NCBI GenBank assembly: GCA_036873135.1 | Contig: JAPTYO010000002.1 | Span: 21,850,452 to 21,914,451, forward strand | Length of the DNA: 64,000 nucleotides | DNA from: Clarkia xantiana subsp. parviflora | Taxonomy: Eukaryota; Streptophyta; Magnoliopsida; Myrtales; Onagraceae | Reading direction: 5' to 3' | In this document: positions 1-13,272 of the stretch, in pieces | Layout: every line of letters starts with the position of its first letter | Position numbering within the stretch: the first letter of the stretch is position 1 | Notes under the pieces: model-generated | Seen by the model: only the letters and a program-made list of their open reading frames with translations | Database searches by the model: none | Told to the model about the DNA's origin: nothing | Translations under genes and position numbers: made by a program

Positions 1-3000
1 CCTCGATTGCCCTCAACTTCTCGGGATTCACTTCAATTCCCCTTTGGCTTACTATAAAGCCCAAAAACTTCCCCGAGTGCACTCCGAAAGCACATTTGGT
101 CGGGTTCAAGCAAACTTGATGAAGCCTCATCCGCTCAAATGCTGTGGCTAAGTTGTGAACATGATCCTCATCCTGTCGGGACTTCACCAGCATATCATCT
201 ACGTAAGCCTCCATGGTTTTCCCCAGCATGTCCCCGAACAGCTTGTTCACCATCCGTTGATAAGTTGCCCCGGCATTGATCAATCCAAAGGGCATGACAT
301 CGTAGTGATAGATGTCACTATCAGCATAAAAAGAAGTGTGAGGGGAATCCTCCTTAGCCATCTTGATCTGATTATAGCCCGAGTAAGCATCCATGAAGCT
401 CAGCAATTCATGTCCCGACGTAGCATCCACCAACTGGTCGATCCTCGGAAGCGGGTAACAATCCTTCGGGCAAGCCTTATTCAAGTCGCGGAAATCAACA
501 CACATCCGTCATTTCTCATTGCTCTTCTTCACCAGGACCGGGTTGGCGACCCAAGTCTGGAATCGGAGCTCCTTGATAAATCCAGCATCGAGCAACCTGC
601 CCACCTCCTGCTGGATCGCGATTCTCTTGTTTGCACCCATCAGACGCCTTTTCTGTGCGATAGGCTTGATCGCGTGATCAATCTTCAACTCATGCTCAAT
701 TACATCGGGGCTGATTCCTGGCATGTCACTCGGGGACCAGGCAAACAGCTCCTTAAACTCCTTTGGCAGCTCAATCAATTCTCGAGCCCTCTCGTCAGAC
801 AGGGCGGATCCAATTTTCACCTTCCTTTGAGGCATGTCAATCTCGACCTCCTTTAAATCCTCCATAGGGGCGGGACGCCCAAACTCCTCTCTGGGATCAG
901 CATCGGTCTGGAGGATAGTCATAGCCTCCCGTCTTCTCCTCCGGGTGGCATTAACATAGCACTTCCTGGAAGCCACCTGGTCGCCCTTGACCTCCCCGAC
1001 TCCGTGGTCAGTCGGGAACTTCATCTTCTGGTGAATAGTCGAGGCAACTGCCATCAGGGGGTTGATGGTAGTTCTCCCGATAATCGCATTATAAGCCCCC
1101 GCGGACTCAACCACCACGAACTCCACATTCCTCCTCTCCGCTTTCCACCCACTACCGAACTCCACTGGTAAGGTGATCATTCCCAGCGGATAGGAGGTAA
1201 AACTAGAGAATCCAATCATCGGGAAGTTCACCTGCTTCAGATCCTTCTTCGTTTTCCCCATGGCCTCAAGCGCGTCCATAAACAGAATATCGGAGGAGCT
1301 CCCTCCGTCGATCAAAATCCGCTTCATCTCGTACCCATCTACGTCCAAGGTCACGACCAAAGCGTCATCGTGGGGAGTCTCTACGCCTACCAGTTCCTCC
1401 GCTGAAAAGGAAATCACCATCTCTTTCTTCGCGGTCCAGTATCGGGACCTCTTGCCCAGCACCACAGCAGCGGAAATTCTAGTGGCATAAACCTCCTGAG
1501 AGGCTGTAGTATCACCTCCTGCTACCAATCCTCCATGAATCACATTAATGGTGCCCCACTTCTCCTTACGGGCACCAGAAGACTCTGGCTCCGACTTCTT
1601 CTTCTTTGGGGACCGCGATCGAGATCGGGAGCGGGATCGACACCGCCTATCAGCCACAAACTCCTTAAGCTTCCCCTTCTGGATCAGCTTTTCGATTTCC
1701 TTCTTCAACTCCCGACAATGGTTAGTGTCGTGACCACTAGCGCGGTGGAACCGACAGTAACGATCGGTGCGGGATCCCAAAAATTCTCCTTCCTTCTTCG
1801 GGGGGTACCTGGAGATACCCTGTCGATCCATCACCATTAACACCTCAGTTATGGAACTATTGAGAGGAATGTGATAGTCCTCCCGCTTGTCCTTCCTCGG
1901 GGGTCGTCTGTCCTCCCTTCGATCAGAACGACCTCGACTCCAACTACCTATGGATTTATCCTTCCGCTTATGGTCATCCAATGGTTTGAACGACTGCTTC
2001 CCCTTATTTGACTTCGGAGTGTCAAGCTCTCCAGCAGCTATCTTCGACTCCTGCACATCGATTTGCTGCTTCACCCTCTTCTGCAACGCTTCCATGTTCC
2101 ACACAGCCTTCTCAGCCACGCTGTGCATCAGGTCGGAACCATAGGGGGTTGTCAGGTTCCGAAGGAAGGTGCGAATAGTCTCTCCCTCCGATATCTCCTC
2201 ATCGATCTCCGCCACACTAGCAGTGTACCGCTGGTAATAATGCGTCAGCGATTCGTCGGGCCTCTGCACTACCTGGGCCAGAGACCTCATGCTCTTCAAG
2301 AGGCGTCGACGACCCTGGTACTGCTGAATAAAACGGTCGTGCATATCAGCCCAGCTGGAGATGCATCCTGGGGGCAGGCTGAAGAACCACGTCAGGGCCC
2401 TTTAACCCAGTGTACCTGGGAATAACACACACACAATATCGTCATTCGGGGCTCTGCCTAGACAAGCCATGAAGTGTTCTGGACATGACGAACTGGATCT
2501 CCCTCGCCATCATACTCCTTAATCGTGGGGATACCCAGCCCTGGCGAGGCGAGGGTGTCTATCAATCGGGGAACAAAGGGATGGGTGGATCGATCCCTCA
2601 GTTTCGACATCATTTGCTTCTGGTCCCCCATGCAGATGTTCACGATCTTCACCACCTGGTCGGGGGTGATGGGACCATTAAGGGGAATGGTCCTATGCTG
2701 CACCGGTCCAGGCCCATCGATCACAAATCTCTCTGACTGAGCAGGCTCCTTGACCTTGTCCTGGTTTCTGGGTTGGGTCTCCTGTGGATTCTGAACCTCC
2801 CGCGGTGGAGGCACCTCCTCCTGCCTCTTGGCAGCCTCTCTCCACTCTAGGAGAGCCTCCATGGCCTCCAGGAACATCGGCATGGCATCCGCCACAGCCT
2901 TCGCCAGGTCCGCGTTTGGAGGAGCATTCTCCTCCCTATTCTCTTTATGTTGAGCAGTATCCTCAGGAACTTCATTGTGCCCCCCTGTTTGGGAAACCTC

Positions 3001-3129
3001 AACAGGGGGATTTTGGTCCACAGCACGCTCCGGCAGCCCTGAATTCAAAGTTCCAGCGGGGTGACGGGAACCACCAGATTGTCCTTGTTTCTTCTGCTTG
3101 CCAGCCGCCCTTGAACGAGTAGAGGTCAT
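1..3129 (-). pseudogene. Decayed gag-protease-RT reading frame of the Tat-like element
   Basis: The gag start is ATG at 3129-3127. The first frame ends at 2458 through a one-base frameshift near 2480; the shifted frame continues and meets a TAA near 2404. A long open stretch then runs from 2344 to 509. It holds the gag core, an SR-rich basic linker, a zinc-knuckle-like Cys/His motif (CRFHRASGHDTNHC), and a protease with IDGGSS where many retroelements have DTGSS. The DGG form is common in this group, as I recall, so I do not read it as damage. The RT start is followed by TGA at 511-509, which replaces the expected Trp just before the RT core. The same frame then continues to position 1 with the YVDD catalytic box at 205-194. 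What is seen is one coding region with one frameshift and two nonsense codons. Confidence 0.8.
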
Positions 3130-3148
3130 TTTCAGCTTTTTGTTACGG

Positions 3149-3166
3149 TTCCCACAGACGGCGCCA
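3149..3166 (-). other. Primer-binding site of the Tat-like element
   Basis: Minus-strand TGGCGCCGTCTGTGGGAA begins two bases after the LTR terminus CCAACA. TGGCGCC fits the CCA-ended acceptor stem of a tRNA such as tRNA-Asp, but the later bases do not match a plant tRNA I can recall, so the primer is not identified. Nearly the same site occurs in the three-LTR element at 43738 and 47496. Confidence 0.75.
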
Positions 3167-3167
3167 A

Positions 3168-3822
3168 TGTTGGATCACGGTTGGAACTCCGGTACGGTCT
3201 TGACGGAAATCCAAGGTCCTTCGCTCCACGTAATCCTGCAAGAGGGGAATAGACCAGGCGGTGACCCAGAATCCCTCTCCGATGCTTAAATGAGTATCTC
3301 AATTATCTCAATAAAACCGGCACGCAAGAGTCTCAGTATCAAAACGTATATGTTCTGAGGTAACTTCTTCCTTTATATAGGAGAGGAGTTTACCCCAGTT
3401 TGGTGAACTGCCAGGGCAGTTAGCCCACGTTCCGCGTATCTCGGCCACGATCCCGCCTATCTCGGCCACGATCCCGCCTATCTCGACCACGATCCCGCGT
3501 ATCTCAGCCTCAACCTCTGATAGCGAGTCCCGACCAGTATCGGGGACTCCAGAGTTATCTCATTTGGTCACCGCTCGGGGCCCCTCGTCATCGTGATAGG
3601 GCCAACATTCTCAGGGATTCATCATCGGGGCCTACTTAAAGGCAATCTCATCGGAAGCATCCAGCTCGCCTGTCGGGACCTCTCACCATCGGGACTCCTC
3701 TTGTCGGGACCCTTCACATTGGTCTTCTTGACCTCTTTTAGGGCCCAGTGGGCCTATTCACCGTTTACTCGTCGTTAAAGGGCTTCACGGCTACAGCGGA
3801 ACCCATCAGTGCTGAACAGCAC
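3168..3822 (-). repeat. 5' LTR of the Tat-like element (outer end approximate)
   Basis: The inner end is fixed by the terminus TGTTGG on + (CCAACA on -) next to the primer site. A TATA box (minus TATAAAGG near 3381-3374) lies where a promoter should be. The outer end is uncertain. CCAACA at 3602-3607 would give perfect 6 bp inverted ends and a 440 bp LTR. However, the same TCGGGAC-rich composition runs on to about 3780, and a second candidate end (TGAACA) lies at 3822. The partner LTR is outside the window, so this cannot be settled here. Confidence 0.6.
3428..3508. repeat. About four copies of a 21 bp minisatellite in the LTR
   Basis: The unit TATCTCGGCCACGATCCCGC and close variants repeat about four times. 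They produce the repeated peptide-like pattern (VEIGGIVAEIGGI) of a spurious minus-strand frame. The array lies in the U3 part of the LTR, upstream of the minus-strand TATA box. Confidence 0.7.
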
Positions 3823-5488
3823 AATTTGAATTCACCTAATACCGACTCGCTAGAATACCTTTGGCATCGGGTGCAGGGTTGCTAAATGTCGACAACGAAT
3901 ATTCGTAAATGTCTCCCGTAGTTGTATTTCGGGTCGAAGTCCGAACAACTGAAGATGACATACTGCAATGAGCTTATGCAACTGCAATGGAAAGTTTCAG
4001 TACTAACGAAATGGGTGACTACATCTGCGTAATTAAATTTTGTCTAATGGTATTCTAAAGACTTTCATCGGAAACGAAAAATCACCTGCTAAACACACAT
4101 ATTCTGTAACACCTGGTTGCAGCTCTCTAAGAGAGCTTTAGCACCGGCCAATTGGAGTCGAGAGGGCGGCAGCGCAGCCTCCCAGACTTATGTGGCCACC
4201 CGTACAAAAGCAGGACATCGGTCGGAAATTTTAACGACATATTTAATGTACCGTCCTCTTCCCGATGGATATATCTCGTAGGCAATGTTTCCCAACCGAT
4301 TTTGCCTGTCAGGAACTTTTCCGACCACGTTGCGGCTCTCGTTTTAATGACATGCCTTATCTGACGGAAAACAGACGTAACATACCATCTCCGTTAGGTT
4401 TCCGACCGATTTTTGGCCTGTAGGCAAATTCGACTTTTCTTGTAATGTTTGTAATCTCACATTTCAAATAATTTTACATTACGTCCATCCAAAAATCCTG
4501 AATAAAAATAATGTATATTTCTTGACAAACCTGACTACCTAATAGGTTTCATTTTTTAGTTAAGTTTTGTACTAAATTGTAATTTTCCATTTTCCTTCGC
4601 AAAAACAGCTAACTAGCTCGGGAAGGGTAGCAGGTATGGCCAAATGTATATGGTCTAGCTAGAACTCAATGCCAATCATATGGGATCTTGTGAACTTGAC
4701 CAAATAAAAACTTGAACGTTTAATGCATCGATAACTAAATAATAATTTTTCATTAAATATTACTCAAGTTGCAATGTTTTTCTTTTACGAGATTATTTCA
4801 CAAATTCAAACTGACAGAATTTATAGTTTTAAAATAATTCTAAGTCGATATTGCCGGTTGAATACAATCGTTCTCTTGTGAGAATTACTAAATCACTAAC
4901 TCACTTTTCTCACTAATCCAATCTCAAATTGTAATAGTTCTTATTGTTAGAAAAATATATTACTGACATACAATTTTTTTATCGGGTGAATGAGAAATTA
5001 ATATTCTTAGTGCACCCTGATAGCGTCATCCCGACTTCTTCTAGATTCGTTAAATCTGACGTATTAATAGTCCGCAAGAAATTCATTAATACAGACATTT
5101 CATTTGTATTCATTAAGTTCCATTAATACATGCTCTAATCTTCCTATAAATAGAGAATTATATTTTCTATTCTTCATTTTTTCTATTTATGATCGTCAGC
5201 TTTCTAGGTCGTGTTCGACCGCAAGTCCTGTATTGGTGGAGTTCAAGTAATATGTTCTGTTCAACTGGTAGGGGGCTTTGTGTTAACTCCCTACTGAAAT
5301 ACTATTTTATCCTGGGAGACAATCACTTATAATTATCACCAAGCATAACTGATGAATTACTGAGAGGCGGAATTGTCTTAAGTTACACGAGATTCGATTA
5401 AAATTTATTCGTTCATTTAACCCAAAAAATTCTCTTTTTAAAATTCTCACTTTACGTACAATATTTTCCAACACTTTATTAGGTGCTT
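3823..5488. other. AT-rich spacer, no gene recognised
   Basis: No frame longer than about 70 codons and no recognisable protein. The part at 4090-4440 is less AT-rich and may be an old transposon remnant, but I found no paired ends. The rest is plain AT-rich DNA. Confidence 0.5.
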
Positions 5489-7290
5489 GTTAATGTATTG
5501 TTGTCCAAATCTGCATCAACATTTCACTCCTTCGATCTGCTCCTTGCTTCCGAATAGTTCATACGAGGTTTGCCGTGCAGCCGGCGGATACGACGGGCAT
5601 CGTGCTACTAATCTGTTAGGAGTATTGTAGCGCCCGCGGAACGTTGATTCCCTTTTCTCCAATCAACCTGTTATAAACAATATTTATATTGTACCGCGCT
5701 GTATCATAGGTCAACTGTTAATTCTCCTTTTGCCTAGTTTCCACATAGGAACACTTCTCCAAGGCATCCGTACAAGTATTCACAACCTTCAACTAATATC
5801 CGGTTGGTGGCCACCTAGTGAATAAAAGAGTCGGTGAATTACAGGTGAACTTGACCATCCCCATCGCTCATATCCTTAGTCAGACCCAACCGGTTTCCAA
5901 AGACGTGATCACTGGGCCTTTTTGTTGAGCCTGGCCTTAAATATGAGCTCTGAGTCAGTGATGATACTTTAGGTGCCTCTTCATAAGGCTCCTGGGATCA
6001 ATCACACGCTCGAAGTGAAGAAGTTTGCGCCCGCCAGAATCACGAAGATTCCTTCCTAGCACAACCGAGCGGTGACCCCGTGGTTGAACATGGCACGCGT
6101 AGTATAACGCACACGTTGATAGCATACCTGAACCTTCTGGGTTGACAGGAAAGGGATATGTCAATCATTCTATCACAGATTCTTATCTGGCCCAGAATGT
6201 GGCATGATGATGAACGAAGTTCATCACGTCGATATGCAAAAACGAAAATCACGTCGAGTTACTTCGAAACTAGAGAATCGTTTTTCTTAATCAGGTTTAT
6301 CCCCCTGACTTTTAGCCAGTCTTGCTTGGTAGAGGCCTCCCTCCACCGCAAGACTACCGTACATGTGTGACTAGGTTATGCCCATATTCGACATAGTTTG
6401 ACAGAGGATTGCGTCCTCCTACGACTTAGTTTATAGACCATAAATCTGATGTAATCAAAACATTATGACGTCGATTGATCATAAACTCAGTTGCAATTTT
6501 TTTGCTTACAAAATGTAACTTTATAATATCAAAATGTTATCACAGATACTTGCCATTTCTAAACCCTACGCAATCCAAACAGTTTTACATGATTTTCGAA
6601 TATGTCACTGCATAGTGGTTTTGTTAATGTGTCTGTTACCATGTTATTGGTGGACAAGTATTTCATAGTGATTATATTGTCTACTAATTTAGCATGAAAT
6701 TATTTCTCATCAATGTGTTTGGTCCTACTATGGTACTTCAGATTCTTAACTGCCGCAATAGCTGCTTGACTGTCAGAGAAGACCTTCACAGGTTTATTCA
6801 CGACATCACCATCAAGCAGTGCAGTTAGAAGCCTTTTGAGCAAGACCGCTTCTTGTGCATTCTTAGATAGAGCTACGAATTTCGATTCCATGGTGGATAG
6901 CAATAAGTATGTCGTCCACTCATAAGGTTAAGATGACATACTTATACCTGGAGGTCTTATAATACACGCATGGATCCTTGTGATAAACTCACAGATCCGA
7001 TTCCTACAATTTCCTCGTGGAATCTGCGGTGCCATTGCCGTGACAACCATTTAAGACCGTAGATGGATCTTTTGAGTTTACAAACTTTACGTTCGTCACC
7101 AGGGGTAATGAAACCCTCCAGTTTCTCCATGTAGATCTCTTCCTCCGGGTTTTCGAGGAGGGATTTGGTCTTAATACCTACTCGGTGCAGTTCGAAATAG
7201 AGACCTGCGACCAGGACCATAAATGGCCCTCCACCGTGTATTTACGCACAGTTGGTAAGTATGTTTTGTCAAAGTCCATTCCGTATGTTT
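5489..7290 (-). pseudogene. Ty1/copia fragment related to the element at 38304-55192
   Basis: From 5489 this stretch runs parallel to 38917 onward: it has the same non-coding 3' segment, then RNase H (6903-6700, containing SDSQAAIAAVKN and the SRTKHID motif), then RT. Compared with the longer copy, about 600 bp are missing at about 6905, so RNase H is joined directly to the DNA corresponding to 40975 onward. The RT part (7220-6957) contains the FITPGDERKVCKLKRSIYGLK region with further errors. No LTR is seen on either side. It is a decayed internal fragment of the same family. Confidence 0.75.
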
Positions 7291-7888
7291 TTATTAGACT
7301 CGAAGGCATGGGCTCAGCTTGGCATACTAAACAACTCTACTCGAGCTCGTCCCGACTCGAAATTTTCTGAGTCGAATTCGAGTTCTGACCAAGTCGATTC
7401 CAAGGTAGGCTCTACTCTGAAATAATATGTTTATTAAACTTTCTTTCTTGCAATTTAATTATGACAAGTTTTTTTTTTAATAAAAAAAGTACGTATATAA
7501 GATGATTATACTGTATTGTACAAATATTTTAAAAAATAACAAATTTTGTGTTAACCGTAAAATATTATATAATCTAATCTAATAATTAACATATAATTAA
7601 TAACTAACATATAGTCAAATTAATTTTAAACTAAATATGTTACCAAACACATATTTAGGAAAAAGACTTTCTAATACAAATTTAAAATGTTACTCTTCCA
7701 AACATTGATTGCATTATCTTAATTTTTTTTTTTTATAATCTACTACTTTTAATGAAATTATTTTTCTACAATAAAAGCAATTTTATCCGAAAAATTAAAC
7801 TGGTGGATATGTTTGATATATTAAAATTATTAAAATGCAATTGACTACGAATATAATTTATATTTTCCATTTAAAACACCTGATATTA

Positions 7889-8307
7889 GAGCATCCATAA
7901 TGGTTTTACATAAATTGTATTCTTTAAAGTTGCCACGTAGACATTTATGTATACTTTAAGTAATACGTAAAGTTAAGACACACGTATAAAATATTTTCTC
8001 TGCAATCGTATTACTTAAATATATTCCTTAAATATATTTTATTATTAAATTTTTCAACAACCACCAATAAGATATTAGCATTAATTATAAAATGAATTAA
8101 TTTATAATAAAAAATTGGTTACGTAATACATAGTGCATTACTTAAATTTAAGGAATGCTTTATGTAAAAACATAAATTTACGTGTAGGTCTCATATTTAA
8201 GGAATGCTATGTAAAACTACTGTAGATAGATTTTGTTACTTTACTTAAATACACATGTAGGACCCACGTTTACGTAATCTTTACATAATATATCACTGTG
8301 GATGCTC
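7889..8307. mobile_element. Tourist-like (PIF/Harbinger) MITE, 419 bp
   Basis: The ends are GAGCATCCATAATGG at the left and the complement of GAGCATCCACAGTG at the right. The element is flanked by TTA at 7886-7888 and 8308-8310, the target duplication expected of PIF/Harbinger. The interior is AT-rich and non-coding, with further inverted similarity between the arms (TACGTAA-type motifs). It lies about 600 bp upstream of the start codon of the PMT15-like gene. Confidence 0.8.
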
Positions 8308-8917
8308 TTAGGTGATAATTTTTTTTTAGTGTTATTAATTAAAGCTTTTTTTAGTTAATTAAAGCTTAATAGGTGGCAAATCCGATTAATTGCTAACAAT
8401 TGGGCAAAAAAGAAAGGATTAATTGCTAACAAAATGGAGCGGACATTTTTTTGGTAAATAACTATTAATAATTTGGAAATGTAATTATTAATGCAAAATT
8501 ATTTTTTATTCTCATCCAAATCAAGACGAGCAAAAAAAAGAAGAAAAAAACAGAAGGGGCAAGCAAAGAATCCGGAATCTTACAATGCTGCCATAACAAG
8601 TACATCCTCCGCTGCAGTGTCCGTTCACACACTTGTAATCTTCTTCCTCGCCCTCTCTGGTCGTCTGAAAAGTCCAAAATACGCGACGGCGCGTGTCACC
8701 CAAGCGCCATCACCTTGGCCTCTGTGTATATATTTATCCATCCATCCTCAATATAAAATTCCGAAAACTTCACTCGTTTCTTCACTCTTAAAGATTTTTT
8801 CTCACCATCTCTCTCCAGCATAGCTTTCTCTCTCTAGAAGCAGAACAGTCGTCCAGATCGGAGCCATGAATTAGCACCACCTCGACGGCCTGAGTAATCT
8901 CTAATTGTTGATCGGCG
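8308..8917 (+). promoter_or_regulatory. Promoter and 5' UTR region of the PMT15-like gene
   Basis: Two TATA-like boxes lie near 8727-8736 (TATATATTTA) and 8752-8759 (TATAAAAT). A CT-rich stretch (TCTCTCTC, 8810-8836) follows, typical of plant 5' leaders, and then ATG at 8918. The choice of TATA box and the start site are inferred; the leader would be roughly 130-160 nt. Confidence 0.5.
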
Positions 8918-11900
8918 ATGGCGAGAGGTAACACTAACTGCTCAGTTTCGCCGCCGTGGATCCACCTGCCATTCAGAACGAGGCGGGCCAACCTCTACTA
9001 CGTCATCACCGTCTCCGTCCTCTGCATCACCTTCTACTCCATCGGACTCTGGCAGCACTCCGCCGGCGGCGCCACTTCCGCCGTCCCCGCCGACGCCTTC
9101 CCGACGAAGCACTGCGATATCCTCGCCGGCAGGCCTGTCGTCCTCGACTTCACGGCCCACCACAGCGCCGAGCACCTTATCCCCACGGCGTCGCAGCCTC
9201 CGCCTCAGTTTCCGCCGTGTGAACCGTCGCTGAGCGAGTACACGCCGTGCGAAGACGTCCAGAGGTCCCTCAGATTCGACCGGGACAGGTCGTGAATCCC
9301 ACTCAAAGCCGAAGACTATTTTCCATTTATTAAATAAATCAATTTAAATTCCTTAAAAATGTAAAAACAATATTAATTGGATCTAGATTTTGATAGATGA
9401 CTAATCACGTCAACCCCGAATAAATGTTGTTGAAAATAATGAATATCGGCATCATCACGGAGAAGAAATGACACTAGCCGATGTAATTTATTTATTAGTA
9501 TGACAATATGTAACGAAATTGTTATTGTTGTTTTAGGTTGATATATCGGGAGAGGCATTGCCCTGAAGAACAAGAGAAGCTGACGTGTCAGATTCCGGCG
9601 CCACATGGGTACAAGGTGCCCTTCAGGTGGCCGGAAAGCCGTGACATGGCATGGTTCGCAAATGTGCCCCACAAGGAGTTAACCGTGGAGAAGAAGAACC
9701 AGAACTGGGTCCATGTCGAAGGAGACCGGTTCTTGTTTCCCGGGGGCGGGACCATGTTCCCTCGCGGAGCCGATGCTTATATTGATGATATCGGGAAGTT
9801 GATCAATCTGAAGGATGGTTCAATCCGGACCGCCCTCGATACCGGTTGCGGGGTAATACATTTATACACAACTATATACTTTTAGAAAAGGGTATGATCG
9901 TTTACAAATTAACCAAAAAAAAAAAAAGCTCACGTAAACTAAATTCTTGATTTTTTGAATATGAAATGCAGGACATATTCCTTTCTTATATCAATCGATA
10001 CAATCTGCAAAATAAAATGCTTTGGTGACGCATGAGTAATATTCATAATTTTTTAATAATAATTCATTCAAAAAATTGTATTTATTTATATTTTAGAAAC
10101 GACAAATTGCATTTTTCTTTTTAAGGCAAAGACAGATTGCATAGGAACATAAAACATTATCTTCTACCTCTTGAATTAGAAGATGGTGGTAAGTTACAGG
10201 TTGCTGTCTCATTGATGGAAAATATAATATTGTGAATAAGGCAGGTGTATTTATGTTGATTTATTTTCTCCTTATATTTATTTAATCCAAATTGAGTAAG
10301 GCAATTTTCTTTTGGTTGAAATTAAATAAGGCAACTGTCGAATGAAGAGTAATTCAAAAGGAAGTTGCATATACATCTTTTTTTGGTGGGTTAATAATTG
10401 AGTTTTCAATATTTAATTTAAGTATGGAGGTATTTCCTTAAGAAAAAAGTGCATTTAGTGACTATATAATTTTTTGTTAAATTAATTAATACCACATATC
10501 AGATCATTAAATTAGTAATTGACTAAATTAAACTGTATATATCATCAATTCGTTTTAGTCAAAGATTAGGTAAACTGCTTCAAATAATTAATTAATTAAT
10601 TCCAGCTCATTCTGTACTTTTTAGCGACGGTTTTATATTTATTGTCGGTAAATGTATGATCTCCCTCCTGTAGTGTTTTTTTGACGAAGAGAGTTGTTGT
10701 TGACGTAGGTGGCTAGTTGGGGAGCGTACCTGTTGTCGAGGAACATACTTACAGTGTCCTTCGCGCCAAGGGACACCCATGAAGCACAGGTGCAGTTTGC
10801 CCTTGAAAGAGGAGTCCCTGCCCTTATCGGGGTCCTTGCTTCCAAGAGGCTACCCTACCCGTCTAGAGCATTCGACATGGCACATTGCTCTCGATGCCTA
10901 ATCCCGTGGGGTCAATACGGTAATTCCCCTAATCGACTTTAGGTTATCCAGCTAATTACAAACTATCTAAACATTCAAATGGTATGGTTAATTAACAACT
11001 TGTTAACTGCACTTTTTGAAAGTTGGACAATTTACTAACCCACTATTTTCTGGACAAATTGCTAGTTATCTCATTCAAAGTTATAATATGCTAGTTCTGT
11101 CTAATTTGCTTGATCATTTGAAAATTTAGTTAGCAAATCATAACTCTTTCTAAGTTCAGTTAATAATAATTTGTATAAAAAAACACAACAAATCCAAATT
11201 GAATATGATTGTTTCCTTCTCCGTTTAACATTTAACAACAAATTAGACGGAAATACTGTATTGGTAACATTGTATAAGTTCAGTTCGCAAATGTAGACTA
11301 CTAACCTTAGTTAGTTGACTTTAGTCCTAACTAACTTTACTTTAATATATATAGTTCCCTCCTTCATACATTGTAACTAACTTTCAATTGATGAATGAAT
11401 ACATTATTCACTCAATTCTCTCAGATTACAGCAAAACTATCCAAACCTAAAGTTCAGCTAGGAAGATTAATCCAAATTGATATAAATTTGTTGAGTATAA
11501 CTACTACATCATTCATGCTGTAGTAAATATTTTAAACTTTTTATGGATGCAGATGGGGAGTACTTAATGGAGGTGGATCGGGTACTACGCCCTGGGGGTT
11601 ACTGGATCCTATCAGGCCCCCCAATAAACTGGGAGACCCACTGGAAAGGGTGGGAGCGAACACGAGAAGACTTGAAAGCCGAGCAGACGACGATTGAGAA
11701 CATTGCAAGAAGCCTCTGTTGGAAGAAGCTCAAGCAAAGGGGTGACATTGCTGTATGGCAAAAACCCACCAACCATATCCATTGCAAGGCTAACCGCAGG
11801 GTCTTCAAGTTTCCCTCTTTTTGCGACCCGCAAAAAACCCCCGACAATGCATGGTAATTACTGTAACAATTGGTATCAGAGTCACATTATTCTGCAACGG

Positions 11901-12998
11901 TTAATTTTAGTCTGTTGTGTACATGAACGTATATAGGTACACCCCTATGGAGACTTGCCTAACCCAACTCCCAGAAGTGTCCAACATTAGGGAAGTCGCC
12001 GGAGGGGAGGTAGCGAAATGGCCGGAGCGGTTAACTTCCGTGCCCCCGAGGATCGTCAATGGAGGCTTGGAAGGAATAACAGGGGAGATGTTTATAGAGG
12101 ATACAAATATATGGAAGAGGAGAGTTGCATATTACAAATCTTTGGAATATCAGCTTGCTGAGAATGGAAGGTACCGGAACTTGTTAGACATGAATGCACA
12201 TTTGGGAGGGTTCGCGGCAGCTATGGTGGGCGACCCGGTCTGGGTTATGAATGTTGTACCGGTTGAGGTGAAGGTTAACACTCTTGGGGTCATCTATGAG
12301 CGAGGACTCATCGGGACGTATCAAAACTGGTTAAGTCTATCTCCTTCTTCCCTTACTTTTATATATATAGTATAGTATTAGATTATGCTGAATGTTTTTA
12401 TCCATAAATTCGAGTATATGGGACGGTTGGTTAAGATGCACGTCTTATTCTTAACACATAGTATTAGTATAAGAGTGTATCAAATGTCTTCAACCATATC
12501 ATTTGAGGTTCAAGGCGGTAATTTTCCTCCCTAAACTTTTTGAAATGTTAAAATCTTCCCCTAAACTTATGACTTGTATGTGTTTCTTCTCAACAGGTGT
12601 GAGGCGATGTCGACGTACCCAAGAACATACGACTTCATACATGCATATTCAGTATTCACTCTCTACAAAGACAGGTAACTTAATTTTATCGCAAATCAAC
12701 AGTTGCAGACTGTTGTTTGGGAGAAGCAATTGAATTTATTCGGGTTTTGAACAGGTGCAAGATGGAGGATATCCTTTTGGAAATGGACAGGGTCCTAAGA
12801 CCTCAAGGCGGTATTATCATGCGAGACGATGTGGATGTGTTGGTGAAAGTAAGGAGCTTGATAGATGGAATGCAGTACGAGAGTAGAATTGTGGACCATG
12901 AAAATGGACCAAATGAAAGGGAGAAGATCTTGGTGGCATATAAGCAGTACTGGACAGCACCTGCACCAGATAATAATGCAGCAGCAGCAGATTCATAG
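8918..12998 (+). CDS. PMT15: Golgi pectin-type methyltransferase, PMT15 subgroup (seven exons)
   Basis: Coding exons are 8918-9288, 9537-9852, 10709-10919, 11553-11853, 11937-12329, 12597-12674 and 12755-12998. All introns are GT-AG and the exons join in frame to 637 codons, normal for the family (about 600-640). The product is a type II membrane protein: a short basic N-terminus, one membrane segment at about residues 26-46, then a lumenal DUF248/PMT methyltransferase. The SAM-binding box [14 protein letters not shown] is at about 224-237, followed by [18 protein letters not shown] and [11 protein letters not shown]; the second half carries [15 protein letters not shown] near 480. The wording matches Arabidopsis At4g00750 (PMT15) better than other PMTs I recall, for example [18 protein letters not shown] and the C-terminal YWTAPAPD. 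The family is thought to methylate homogalacturonan or other wall polymers in the Golgi; this subgroup's exact substrate is not established. No defects are seen. Confidence 0.93.
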
Positions 12999-13272
12999 GA
13001 GTCGTATGTTTTTGGTATACTTAGATATCATTTTTATATCTAATTTTTTATTCGGAACCTGGGTCAGAAGAAAATCCTGTTAGAACGAGTATTGAGTATT
13101 TCTATTGGACTACACTAAATCTATCGCATTAGACAAATTGACCACCTAACTGATCTAATCTATTTTAAGTAGTACCATGTGATGGAACAAAATGGTTGGT
13201 GTGTAACACTTAATGTTTGAAAAATATTAAAAAAAAATTATGACTCTATGTATTATAAATAAAATTTATTAG

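Larger units (their letters stand above)
1..3822 (-). mobile_element. Tat-like Ty3/gypsy LTR retrotransposon, 5' half, truncated by window edge
   Basis: On the minus strand the order is LTR (about 3822-3168), primer-binding site (3166-3149), gag (3129 down to about 1900), protease and reverse transcriptase (to position 1). The rest of pol and the 3' LTR lie left of the window. The RT has the wording typical of plant Tat-type elements (conserved block around DFRDLNKACPKD, and YVDD at 205-194). The frame is broken at least three times, so this copy is dead. The lineage call rests on recognised RT wording and on the non-tRNA-Met primer site; no tree was made. Confidence 0.8.

Noticed and set aside
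155..856. 233-codon + frame over the Tat-like RT
   Set aside because: Antisense shadow of the minus-strand RT, which has the YVDD motif.
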